From contig BEXV01000339.1 in assembly GCA_003118195.1 (NCBI GenBank), positions 83,936 to 147,935 on the forward strand: 64,000 bases of DNA, read 5' to 3'. The notes under the pieces were generated by a model. The model saw only the letters and a list, made by a program, of their open reading frames with translations. It did no database searches and was not told the origin of the DNA. The stretch comes from Hemicentrotus pulcherrimus (lineage: Eukaryota > Echinodermata > Echinoidea > Camarodonta > Strongylocentrotidae). The position numbers were made by a program, and so were the translations under genes. Below are positions 37,890 to 49,400 of the stretch, one piece after another; within the stretch, counting starts at the first letter, position 1, and each line of letters begins with the position of its first letter.

Positions 37890-37925
<36 letters not shown>

Positions 37926-37926
37926 C
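37866..37926. repeat. (CT)n microsatellite
   Basis: Interrupted CT tract adjoining a GC-rich patch. Confidence 0.9.
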
Positions 37927-37929
37927 CCC

Positions 37930-38160
37930 TCTCAATTCCATTTGCAGTGTTTCACTGCCTCGCCAGGGGAAGAGATATTTTGGTTGTGGCTCAGCTCGTT
38001 TGTGGTTATGGCTGCCGCTGAGAGGAGGCTGAGTATCCGACCGAGCCGAGGTGTTGACAGGTCGGCTCCTGGCCCCCAAAAGCCCCCAACAAATTGTCCT
38101 CACAGGAGGGGGCCCTAGGGACTAGTCCTATGCGGAGCGCGTCCCCGGTTAATATGGAAC
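37930..38160. other. GC-rich patch, unidentified
   Basis: Includes GGCTGCCGCTGAGAGGAGGC, CCGACCGAGCCGAGGTGTTG and GGAGGGGGCCCTAGGGACTA. It is far more GC-rich than the flanks. Short open frames exist on both strands (to 102 codons with the GA-rich part) but none resembles a known protein. On the plus strand a CT tract and TTTGCAG precede it, like a splice acceptor, so an alternative or noncoding exon is possible. Confidence 0.25.
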
Positions 38161-38879
38161 CACTCTTAAAATGTGTCCGCAAAAGTCACAAGTCACACAT
38201 TTACAAGCAGGAACAACATTGGAAACAAAGATGAGATTAATCCTACACTTGTTAAACAAAAAGGATATTTCTGGTTTCGATCAAGATATTGATATTCAGA
38301 GAATATTTTCGTGATGTCAATGATGAAATCATGACAATGCACAATTGTAGAGTCAAAGTGTAAATGAACATAATGTACATACAATACAATTAGAACCAGT
38401 CACGAATACCTCATCCCCAAATATGGGTCTTCATCTAGTTCTCATTTCAAATGATGTCAAAACCTCTGTTTGACTTCAAGGTGTTTCATTATTTTAACAT
38501 TTCACAATATCCTGTTCATAAAAGTTACTTCGGTGAAAATCACATATGTGTTAAATAACGTTTTGTCAGCTTTAGATTTATTATAGTACGGAATGTTTAG
38601 TTGTTTTTAGAGTAAGGGGAGGTAGATAGAGAGAGAGAGTCATCAGGTGCATCACCACTAGTAAAAGCCAAGCTTGAAATTGAGATATTAGACCAATTAG
38701 TAGTTCTTGTCATTTAATTATTTTTTTTAACGATCAACCACCATTTGCTGGAGGAAATGTCTCAGGCTCCAGTACAAATACAGTCTGCAAGCATCTTTAC
38801 TTACTCATTAGCCTGCTAATTGGTCAAAAAGTGGGCTATTTCACTTCAAAGCCAAAGTCTCCTTGGAATGATTGATCAA

Positions 38880-38927
38880 GGTAATACCATGGAGATATAT
38901 CTCTTCTTTTATCTCCATGGTAATACC
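38880..38927. repeat. Near-perfect palindrome, 18-base arms
   Basis: GGTAATACCATGGAGATA pairs with TATCTCCATGGTAATACC with one mismatch across a 12-base pyrimidine-rich loop. Confidence 0.75.
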
Positions 38928-39948
38928 AAGTGCAACAGTAAATAGTCAGACATTCCTGCCCTCACTGCCAATTAGCTCAAGCTAACTGTGATCAAGCTAA
39001 TTTTCCCAGATCAGAACAATCAGGCCATTTTAGAACTTGGGCTAATAGAAAACAGGCGCATAAAGGATAAGTATGTTGAGGTCATCCCCAGTGGGACTAG
39101 CTGGGATGAGTATTGACAATGCTCTCTTGGGTTCAAAGTAGCTAACCCAACACAACTGAGTATGGACATCACTAGACTCCTACTTATTCAGTCACACTTC
39201 TTAGAAAGTTCATATAGATTCAACCTGTAGATCTATCATTAATCTCTAAACAAAAAATATATCATTTCCATACAGAATGAGAGTATTTCTTCATTATGTG
39301 TCTCTATGCTGCATAGAATATTTATGCTGTTGTTTTCTACAGAGGGTTTCTTGATGCGTCTATTTGAAACAACAGCTTGTAGAGTTACAGGTCTACATGA
39401 ACACAAGAATGACTCCAAACACAAGTGGATCAATAATAATACTAATAATAAATTAGATATATTTGATTGCCTTTGTTATAAATGTTATCAACCTCAAACA
39501 AAAAATATGATCATTGCCATCAACATCATTATTATCATGGTAGTCATCATGAACATCATCATTCCAGACTCAAATGGCCTGACAATCTTCCAAATGACAA
39601 TACATCATTCTATCCATCTAGTGATAACATCTCCTATCACTAATGACCCTACCTCTAAAATCCTCCTCCTTGACAAAGTCATCAATCAGTGATTATCTTA
39701 CACAACCATTCCCTCTTCATCTTTGTCACTCTCCTCTCCTCTCCCCCCCTCTCTCTCTCTCTCTTGAAGTCATCCTGTCTTGATGTAACAAGTCGTCCAT
39801 TGAAAACAGGAAACTTGTACAGTTTGCATATAGTTAAAACAAATACAGCACTCTNTTTTTGTCTCCTGCTAAACCCTAAGTTCAATTTTTCTTCATGTCT
39901 CACTTAACCATTTTATTATTTTATTGAAGAAAAAAAAAATCTTCTTAC

Positions 39949-39985
39949 TTTTCTTTTCTGTTTTCTCGTTGAGTTGAGTGGCCAT
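39949..39985 (-). CDS. eya: eya coding exon 1: start codon and first 12 residues
   Basis: Reads MATQLNEKTEKK and then one base of the next codon before a GTAAGAAG donor. The ATG sits in a strong context (A at -3, G at +4). The peptide resembles the N-terminus of vertebrate EYA4, which also has a TQ.LNE...KK pattern ahead of a short segment and then an SxExQxLxSPH segment like that of the next exon. The exon ends in phase 1, whereas the exon at 33694-33818 needs a preceding phase-2 end, so a further exon of length 3n+1 must lie between them. Only the coding part is given; upstream bases to about 40020 may be 5' UTR, with possible AG acceptors near 40027. An unrelated chance ATG cannot be excluded. 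Confidence 0.6.
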
Positions 39986-41909
39986 CGTGCCAGTGGTACA
40001 AGAGCCAACACACCAAAAATATCCTGGAGCTTAATTCAATTGTGCTAGCTCTCTCCCCGACCTAATTTCTGAAATTCTTGGTCAATACAACAAAAGGTCA
40101 GGGAGGTTAAGCTCTTAAGAGTGATTGCAATATGGATGGATTAATGTCTTAACTCCATCTTCTGTTTCTTCTTGGCCTATCAATATTTGAAGGAAAGACT
40201 ATCCATAGGTTTACATCTATCTTAAAGGTAAATACTCATATTTTCAAATAAAATGGCAGTGTTTAAACTGTGTTCACCTCTAAATTCAAGCTAGAAAATT
40301 CATCTTGGAAAGATTGATTCACAACTGAATCACTTTCACTTGTACTATAAAATGTAAAACAACAAATTTAAGGGCGATCCAACATTTTAAAATATTAAAT
40401 TGTATGGCGAATAATTTAAGTGCAGCCGTGCCGTGCCACGCCAACACGGGCATGTACTGCATTCATAACGCAGCAGATCAAAATATACCTGCAACGACCT
40501 GACTACCGTGCCATCCAAGAGCGCATTCGAGGGGTCAGAACGTAACATAAGGGTATTTTTTAAATATAGTGGCGATATACAGGGAGAATTACAAAAAAAA
40601 GCCCTGTAATAAGTTAAATGAGCACATAGGCCCCCTTTTCAGTTAATTATGAGAATGCATTGTAAATATGTAAAATAAAGGTTGTACAGGCTATAAGAGT
40701 GACAAGGTAGACACGGTTTGCTCATGGTTTGCTACACAGTGAATGAGTATAAAGAGAGATTTGAGAGATGAGAGAGCAGGTTGAGAGAGGATGGAGGGTA
40801 AGGTGGAGGGCCGCAGGGGGAATGCTGAAGGAGTGCTTGGAGATGACATGTTTGGTCTGGGATACGCTCCCTCTTCACACAAACCCTTTTCACATTCAAC
40901 ATCTTATCTACAGGTTCACTTACCTATGCTAACTTAGTGAAAGGCAGCAGTACTTACAGATTCGGATACAGTCTGTGTTCACACTTACACTCCTCAAATT
41001 CTGTTTCTCTTATTCTTCTGCATTCATACAAATCCGCCCTTTAATGAAAATGTTATTCAGTTTGATCAAATTACACCTGCAATTTCATCCAGAAATATGC
41101 CCTGTGTTGTAGACAGGCAGGAATAAGGTTTGCTCAAGAATCTAATCAGGGATAATTTTTTGTATTCACAGCCTCACAGGATATGCTTCATTGTGCAGAT
41201 CATAAATCTACAAAAGAGACAAAAATGTTGCAACTTAGCAAGAGTTGACACACTGAAGTAGCGAATATTGAATGGAGCACCAGCCTTCATACAGCTAGCC
41301 TACATTGTAAATATATTGAATTGCATGGATAAACAGATCTGGACACAAATGATCATTCATTACCTATATTTTGAGAAAAAATGACATAATATTGCCATCT
41401 CAATTTTTTCAAGCATGTTATTCTTACATCAAACCTTACTGAGACTATATTAACACAATAATCTACCATGTCTTTGTTGATGCTGTTGACACAAATATAT
41501 AGGCATATATATCTAGTAGATGTTGATTTCCAAGATAAAACTCAAGAAAATGTAATGACAACAATGTGTGAGTTTTCAGGAGACATTTTCCTCATTACTA
41601 AGCCCAGGTCAATGACCTTAGCTTACTCATCTGAAAACTCAATTATTCCAGCATCTCAATTCATTAGCATACTGGCCTGCAAACAAAAGAAATCTCTTCT
41701 TCCAAGTGAGACACTTCTACACTGTCTCATCCTTTGTTTCCATCCATCTACTCCCTTCTGGCTCACTATTTCTCTCTCTCAGCCTACACACATCATATCA
41801 TACTGACACACATTTCATCTTCCTTCTTTTCTTTGTTCACTCCATTTTACCTCTGAGTCAAACTACTGGATTAATCTCAACTTTTGAATTTATATAATTA
41901 TTTACATTA
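39986..41909. other. Upstream of eya start codon: 5' UTR, intron or intergenic
   Basis: No coding exon recognised. A more GC-rich patch with a GCCGTGCCGTGCCACGCC string lies at about 40425-40550. A 112-codon open frame at 41468-41806 has no recognisable features and is probably chance. Confidence 0.6.
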
Positions 41910-41974
41910 NNNNNNNNNNNNNNNNNNNNNNNNNNNNNNNNNNNNNNNNNNNNNNNNNNNNNNNNNNNNNNNNN
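41910..41974. other. Assembly gap (65 N) next to a G run
   Basis: A block of N is followed by nine to ten G, so the gap probably results from a failed homopolymer or repeat. Confidence 0.99.
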
Positions 41975-42926
41975 GGGGGGGGGGCAGGATTCATTGTGAT
42001 ATCCGTTCTTAAACAACAAAATCTACTGAATATTTCCTGTCATTTCTTGGCACAGTCCTACAGTTCCCTCAGAGAGAACCTAAAGTTGTCGGCCTTCTGG
42101 TTGCTTACTTACAAGCATTTATGCTTTCTATTTAGAAGTCAGGTAAAATAACCATCACATCACATCCCACTCATTTACACCTCTGTATTACTCTCTCTAT
42201 CAAGTATCATAGGCTCATTTATCTCCTTCTCCTTCTCTCTCTCTCTCTCTCTCTCCCATTCCCCCTCTCTTTCTATCTCTGGTGCACAAACATGACATAA
42301 GTGCCTCAAGTCACTGATTATGAACAAAACAGAATAATAATCACTTCTATTCAAAGAATATAAACAAATCACTCAATGTACTCACATGGTTCTGCTGATT
42401 TAAATGCTGGAAATATCCCTTTATATTCCCCATACATGCTAAGCCCCAGAGTTAATGAGGCTAGTAGGGTATAGTGGCAGTGTGTGATTACCCGCTCAGT
42501 ATCATTTACAAGTTGCTATAATTTCTTAATCATTGAGTGGGAGGTAAAGGATCATAACGTCTCCAAATTTAATGCTCGCAAGCGCAAACAATTCTGAACT
42601 GACTTGATTCTCTATTTGCTCTTAATCCACAAAAGTTTAGAAAAGTATTTCACTTCCTTGAGTATATGGATAGGAAAGGGGGAATTCATTTCAAGTTACT
42701 CACATCAGAAGCATATATAGAATCTCATGAGATTTCCTTTTAGAAAATAGGGATTGCAATGTCTCTATTTATATAAACATGAGCATCTGTAGTTATTACA
42801 TCAATTATTTCTAACTTTGTATAAGATGTGACAAGAAAACTTGTGCACTGTAGCTTGTTCTAAGAGTGATATTGACATGTGATCACAACCACATAGGAAA
42901 GCCTATGTGTAGAGATTGTATGACCT

Positions 42927-43085
42927 GGGCCCCGTCTTACAAAGAATTGCGATCGATCGCAGTTTTGAAACAACGGTTCTCATTGGTTGATAGTGCACGT
43001 GCTGTACAATACGCGCATGTAACGATGATCTTGATAGGCCATTGCCATGTTGAGATTGATCTCAACTCTTTGTAAGACGGGGCCC
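42927..43085. mobile_element. MITE with GGGCCCCGTCTTACAAAG ends
   Basis: The 18-base end at 42927-42944 is perfectly inverted at 43068-43085. The inside is also partly palindromic: GAATTGCGATCGATCGCA on the left, TTGAGATTGATCTCAACTC on the right. At 159 bases with no coding capacity it is a typical MITE. Similar GGGCCCCGT...ACAAAG elements are known from invertebrate deuterostome genomes, which supports the host assignment. Confidence 0.85.
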
Positions 43086-43289
43086 TGGATTCAAGAAAAA
43101 GCTATAACACACATTACAGTAGGACATGAAAATACCTATAAAATATTCTGTTAAATGTTGCAGCTACATTCGTTCATCAAAGATAATATATTCCAACTTT
43201 CCAGGAACAGGATTGTGACGTTAGGACTATCTTTTATCAGGGAGACATTCCTGAAAAATGAGGGGTCATGAGCAAGAATTAGCCTTGAA

Positions 43290-43315
43290 CCCCCCCCCCC
43301 CCCCCCCCCCCCCCC
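43290..43315. repeat. Poly-C run of 26
   Basis: Homopolymer; length in the assembly may be unreliable. Confidence 0.9.
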
Positions 43316-46043
43316 ACTGATATCTCCATGCTTAGACCTAATGTTGTGAGTGTAAAAAGGGGGAGGTTTACTGTGGGTCATTATTAGTTCATAAGTTGAA
43401 CAGTAAAGTCTTTTACCTCATGTGTTCATATAACAATTCTGAAAAGCAAAGTGTGCAATTGTGACTAACAGGGGTAGAACTAATCCAATATGTATTACAA
43501 TTAATCCCCCTCATGAGCATTCACACAATTTTAATCACAATTAATAACACTTAATCCTTAAAAGAGACGCATCACACTAAAATAGCAGTGCATCAAAAAA
43601 TATCATATCACTCATGTACCCTTCTGCTTCTATACATAATATAGGAGTTAAAGTGTCAGTAATAAATGAATATCTATCTACAATACATTTCATCGCCAAT
43701 GTTAGACCTTCGCTCTTGATTTTATAACTTAAAAGAGAAAATATACATTCCTCGCCATCCCATCCTCGTGGAATTCTTTCTCTTTCTCATTCTCTTTTGG
43801 GTTTTTTTTTTGCATGCCCTTTGATTGAGATTCCTTGTCCAACCTCCCTCAACCCCCTTGACAACCCCTCCTCCCCCGTCTCCAAGCCTAATGTAAATGT
43901 GACTGAGATTAGTGCTAGGGGGATGGCACCATAGGCTCAGCGTTGTCATGGCAACCCAGAGATTAGCTGAGATGCGGGTAAGTGTGAAGATGGGGTGATA
44001 AGAGGGGATGAGAGTCCATGATGACTCGTTGTGCTTGGTATCTCCTTGGATGAAAGGCTTTTAAGATATGATAAAAGCAATCTCACCTACCTTCTTCTCT
44101 CTCCCCCACTCTTCATCCTGCTTTCATTTTCACTTCATTACTAAACCATCTTCTCTCTCATTCCCTTCAACCACACTTCATTCTCACTTCAATACTTCTT
44201 TCCTCTTGAGAAATGCATGCAATGAATCAAAGTATTTAATGATATTAATAATAATAAAACAATAACAGGATTGGAATCTAAATAAATAGAATCTATCGTG
44301 CACTCTGTATATCAAAAGCATATATTATTATTATTCTCTTTTCATAAAAATAATGAAAATTCTTCTTCATCATGAAATCAACATCATAAGTATAATTGGC
44401 TTGAAAACATTTCTATGAAATTCTTATATTACAGTAAAATAATATGGGAAAACATTTATCCATGAAATTTCTTCAGACTTTAGACCAAAGAAACATCCTA
44501 ATTCCTAAATCTAGGTCTTCCACTCTCTTGTGCATAATGGGTGTGAGTGGGACCTATACATCTTCATGAGGTCCCTTTTAATTAGCATTCTCTTCATGAC
44601 TTTATGAAAAATGCATTTTGCTGAGAAGAGGCCCCTTAGCTCTGTTCACAGAATACTGGAGATTATACCCGCAGTGAACTTTAGAGAGAGAGAGCCAAAA
44701 TGGGGAAGAGGGGGAAGTAATTTTTTTTCTCTCTTGCCCCACTCCCTATGAAGCATTCCCTGAATACGGGTCATGAATAAATGCATTTTATCTCAGCTTG
44801 AAATCATTTGATAATCACTTAAGTCAGGGGATAATGAAGTAGGATTAACTGAGATTGTGGAATGTGACATTGTCAGTTCGCAGATAACCATCTCTTCTAA
44901 CTTTTCTTTAGCTGCATTTTCTCACTTGTGATGCTAACATGAACTTGTTTCAATACGAAGTGAAAGAGGGGGTTCAACTTATACAAAACCATGCTTGTAA
45001 TTTTCACTATTAATCTTGTTTCCTTTGATGATGATCAAGCTAAAATAATAGAAAGCAGTGAACTAGACTAGATTTGTTTTATCATCTATGATGGTATTAA
45101 TTCTATGTTTTTTTTCCTTCATATTAGACCTGACAATGACCTTATTTTTTCTCATTTTGGGGGGAGGGGGTGGACTTTTAATAGTTTGTATATTGTGCAT
45201 TAAGCAGTGTATATTTTGTAAAGAATACAAATTTATCAAACAGATGAATGATCATCAATCAATTATTGAGATATAACACTGCTGATTAACTCTGGTAACT
45301 TTTGTTTCTGAACTAGATAATCAATGGTCCTCATCCCGGCCCTAGCTGAAGCCATATTCCACCTGTTTGCTTCCCAATGAAATCCATACATGCATGTGTG
45401 CAGTCAGTATCATGGTGGGTGGGTGCGGTCATTCTACCACTAGAAGGGCGTGGTGATTTTACAGCTGCATAGAATCATATGTATCAAGGGTGTGGTTGTG
45501 TGTCAATATAACAAGCCTTTGTGTATAAAGCCATACCAATATTCTTTTCAAGTAGCCTCTGTAATAATGTCAAGTGCCTTTTTAGCATTGTATATCTTAC
45601 AAAAAAAAACATATACCGGTAAAGGGGTGGAAATTATGTGCCATTCTATATTCCATCTTAAATGAGTAATTTTCTATTTTACTCTGTTGAATAAAACATA
45701 TTTCAGGTATTTTCACTTTCCAGAAGAAAAAAACCCAATAGGAATAAAATTTACTGAAATTGTATATTGTATATACATACGGTACATGATTAAGTTTTCC
45801 TCCGCAAATATTGAAAAAAACCTTGACTAGGAATAAGGCATCTATCTGCATTGCTGCTCTCCACAATGGTGTTAAATCAGAATCTGGTAGGATATGAAAT
45901 TAAACGTTGTTGCGGTTATAAATAAGCATGAACTTGATTGTACAATGGCAACTGGCTGGAATACTCTAAATAGAGCCGAGACATGCACTGTGAGCTTGTG
46001 CAGCATATTTTTCAAATAACATGATGAGGGTAAATGCTACATA

Positions 46044-46480
46044 CAGCCTTTTCACACACGAGTAAAATTCTTTAAAGCTGATTAGTTTAAAGAGCTTTAA
46101 ACTAATCAGCTTTACATACAACATCATTCACACACACAGAATTTTGATACGATTGTTTCGTGATTAACTGCTCTTAAAATGCGCAGTAGTGCCATTGCGC
46201 ATTGAAGTTCAGGTCATATCAAACAAAGCGAGCGCTCCATCCAGTTTAAACATGTATAACCATTCACACACAATATGTCAAGTTCTCTAGATACGGACTT
46301 CATATCTGCAGCCTGCTTTGGACGGCGTATGAATCGCGACTTCGTATCTGTTCGAACATCGTATAAACGACATTCACACAGGGAAAATTTTCTTTAAAGC
46401 TGTTTAAAACTGTTGAGTTAAACAGCTTTAAACTAATCAGCTCTAGATACGATGAATTTTGGCTGTGTGTGAAAAGGCTG
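46044..46480. mobile_element. TIR element, CAGCCTTTTCACACAC ends
   Basis: CAGCCTTTTCACACA at 46044-46058 is inverted at 46466-46480. Inside, AAAGCTGATTAGTTTAAAG and its inverse CTTTAAACTAATCAGCTTT form a strong palindrome (about 46073-46114), and the AAACTAATCAGCT string recurs near 46430. Internal CATTCACACACA strings resemble the termini. No coding capacity. Confidence 0.75.
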
Positions 46481-49400
46481 AATATTGTACAGTGATCATT
46501 TGTCATTTGGAAAGGTAGTACATGTATGAGAAAAAGAATAAAATGCAAGTCCACTTATTAAAATGATTTAGCCTTACTTAAACTAGAAGTTGAAAATCAC
46601 TGAAAATAATACTTTCAGTCATCAAGTACACTCTTACTTGGATTCTAGTACGACCCTTGTCCTATTAAGCATATTATCATGTAATTTTCCATGAAAAAGA
46701 GTCTTTATTTTTGAAATTCACAATGGGTTGATGATATCTGAATTAGATACCGGGGAACAATGTTCTGAACAGGATGAAAAATGAAACTCTACGATTGAAA
46801 ATCTAAAGCAAATAATCTTGTGATGGAAGGATGTAAGCTTGGTGGCACGACAATATAACAAATTAGTAACAAAACCTAATTATCATATGGTTCAAAGCTC
46901 ATATTCACATCAATGGACATTCTGATTCACGCAATATTGCATGCCCAACATCACTGTGAGTGATATGGGACTACTACTACTACAGTAATGTTGTTTGTTC
47001 TCTATATCTGATTGATAGATGATTGCAAGGGTACATATTCCTTTATGTTTGATTGTTTGTTAAGAGTACCAGCACAGATGCTTAGTCACAACAACACCCC
47101 TCAGAGAGTACCAGCTTATCTACAAAGCTACACAAAGGATCTGCAAACTGATCTAACATTAGAAAGAGTACAATGAAATCATGCAGCAAATCAAACATGT
47201 TGAATTGTGTAACATTTTGATCAAATATTGCTTTAAAAACACCCCAGAATTCTAGCTTCTAACCCTTGCAAAAATTGAACATATAAGTTTGGTAAAGACG
47301 TATATTCTTTTGTGATCGCTAAAGTTCGCCAGTACTCAATTTTGAATAAAACGTGTATTTACAAAAAAAAACACAAGAGGCATAACATTCCACCTCTCCC
47401 CTATACACACAGTGCATGGCAGGCAGGCATAGCAAACTGGTGCCTGATGAGAGCACGCAGTTAGGTTAGATTATTGATGGGTTTTCTGACAATCTCAGAT
47501 TTATTGTGGCTAATATCGCCCTCAACACGCCCCACAATTGATGACTAATTGGTCTATATACATTCAATCATTCAATCATTCATTCATTCACTTATTCTTA
47601 CCACAAGGCTGTGTGTGCACTCTACCCCATTTTGTATCAATAAAATACTGATTAATAGTCAATCTTTTGATGCCTACTTTCATTGCTTTGGGGATTCACA
47701 TTCATAAATATCTCAGATTGACAAAACTCAAACGAATCTCAATAAAACCTCTGAAGTTATGTTACTGCAATGAAGTGTCGACAGTGTACATTTTTATTTT
47801 GGGGTGTCTTCTTTCTTCTATTTTCAGACATTAAGTTTGAATGTGGAACAATTAAAGTCCTTCTGATGTTATCAATGCAAAAGAACTCTCTATGAAAGAT
47901 AAGTGGTCGAGGAAGATAAATTCTCAGGTAAAATTTATTACTTTATCTCGATCCTTTTGTTCTGAAAGCATTGCAAGACAAAGAAGAATATTGTTTTAAC
48001 TGCTCAAGTATATCACCTGATCTTACAAAAGTGGATCCAGTCATAAGATTATATATGATAACTTCCCCATACTGTGTAAATCAAAGCAACATATAGAGCA
48101 AAAACGTAAACGAAACAAAAATAACAATGGAAATAAAAGACATCGCAATAGAAATAAAACAGACATGCCTGTCATTACTGCTGTAGTGGAATTACCCAGA
48201 TGTTTTCAAGTACATTAAATGTTCTTCTCCAAGTACCTACACATAGCAGGCAGGTATATATTGAGGTCTTCTTCTGCCGTGGTACAAACGAAGGACCTCA
48301 GAATACATTAAATACAAAAATATATACAAAAATATTACCAAAAAATGGAAAGCTACGAGAAATCAACATAATATGATTTGATTTAGATAAGGTAAAATGA
48401 GCATCACACATGAAACATGTTGCGTATAATACCCAAGACATCAGCCGATATCACAAAGCAACATAATGCATAACATGTAAAATATTTCACAACATTCCAT
48501 TTTCAAGGAGATGTTTAACTAATCACACAACTTGTGACAATTGGATTGATTGAAAGGTTAAACCTGTTAACAGTGAATGGTCCCTTAGATACAAAAGGCT
48601 ATGGTCTATGGAAAATGCATGTTACACAAGAATGAGATCGCAATAGATAACTAGGCTTACAAAAAAGTATTTGTTTTCAATTATAAATTCAGAGTTCTAA
48701 AAAACATCAGAATAAATTGTTCAGATAACAAAATGATATGGCAGTATTACAGGAATACCTGTAAGTTGAACTTTGGTAGGAGTATACATCATCACAGAAA
48801 GCACAGAAGTGGAAGAGAAACAGAGAGTGGAAACAAACTTGAGTGATATTCACTTTGTAATGAAATATAGTTGCTCAACCTATGTTGAATGTGTTGAATG
48901 CATAATTGCTCACATTAAAACAAAATTATAATACCCATTAATAAATTAAACTGCAATAGGTTCCAAAATGTAAGTATCATAAATGCAGTCAACAAAAGAC
49001 TGGTATTTATATTGAACATCATAATCTGAGGAATATCTAATGAAGAGACAATCTTTAATAGTCCACATTTTAATGAATTCAGACAAGGAAAAAAAAAAGG
49101 CAAGGAAAAAAAGACAAAGAGATGAAATCTAGGGAGATGCCCTTTTGGGCTACCGTATGCAAAAGGAATGTATTTTATCTACTATGGTTGATACACAAGG
49201 CAAAGCAGTCTGAGAGGCAGCTAGCAACCAGCCAGCCAGCAAGGCACGCATACAGGCAAGCAACCAGCACAGTCAGTCAGAGAGACAAAGAAGGAGAGAG
49301 AGAGAGAAGCTAGCGGAGGGACTGGCTTGCTTGCCAGGCTTGCCAGCCAGCTAGCTAGGCAGGCAGCCGGAGGGTCAGGCTATCTTAGCTAGCTATACGG

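Larger units (their letters stand above)
33819..39948 (-). other. eya intron(s) between start exon and SLEIQQL exon; an exon is missing here
   Basis: The start exon ends in phase 1 and the next placed exon needs phase 2, so at least one exon of length 3n+1 should lie inside. One 25-base candidate is at 38410-38434 (see findings). Recognisable contents are the TTAA-type element (37081-37451), a CT tract (37866-37926), a GC-rich patch (37930-38160) and a palindrome (38880-38927). An ambiguous base is at 39855. Confidence 0.7.
5405..39985 (-). other. eya: eyes absent (eya) homologue, gene span within window (3' end outside)
   Basis: Ten minus-strand exons with AG acceptors and GT donors spell an EYA-family protein. 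EYA proteins are transcriptional co-activators that bind SIX homeodomain factors and also carry an aspartate-based HAD-type phosphatase in the C-terminal EYA domain; they act in nucleus and cytoplasm in the Pax-Six-Eya-Dach network. Seen here: a start exon, a KSEP motif, a PHILPTP motif, Tyr/Gln/Ser/Thr-rich exons, a basic NNPSPPP linker and the [10 protein letters not shown] start of the phosphatase domain. The exons listed total 1157 coding bases, about 385 codons, close to the usual length of the EYA N-terminal half. The remaining roughly 240 residues of the EYA domain are not in the window. One coding exon between 33819 and 39948 is unresolved. Confidence 0.96.
41975..46043. other. Non-coding stretch with one MITE and a poly-C run
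   Basis: Contains a CT tract (42233-42257), the MITE at 42927-43085, a 26-base C run (43290-43315) and ordinary AT-rich sequence. No exon recognised. Confidence 0.7.
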
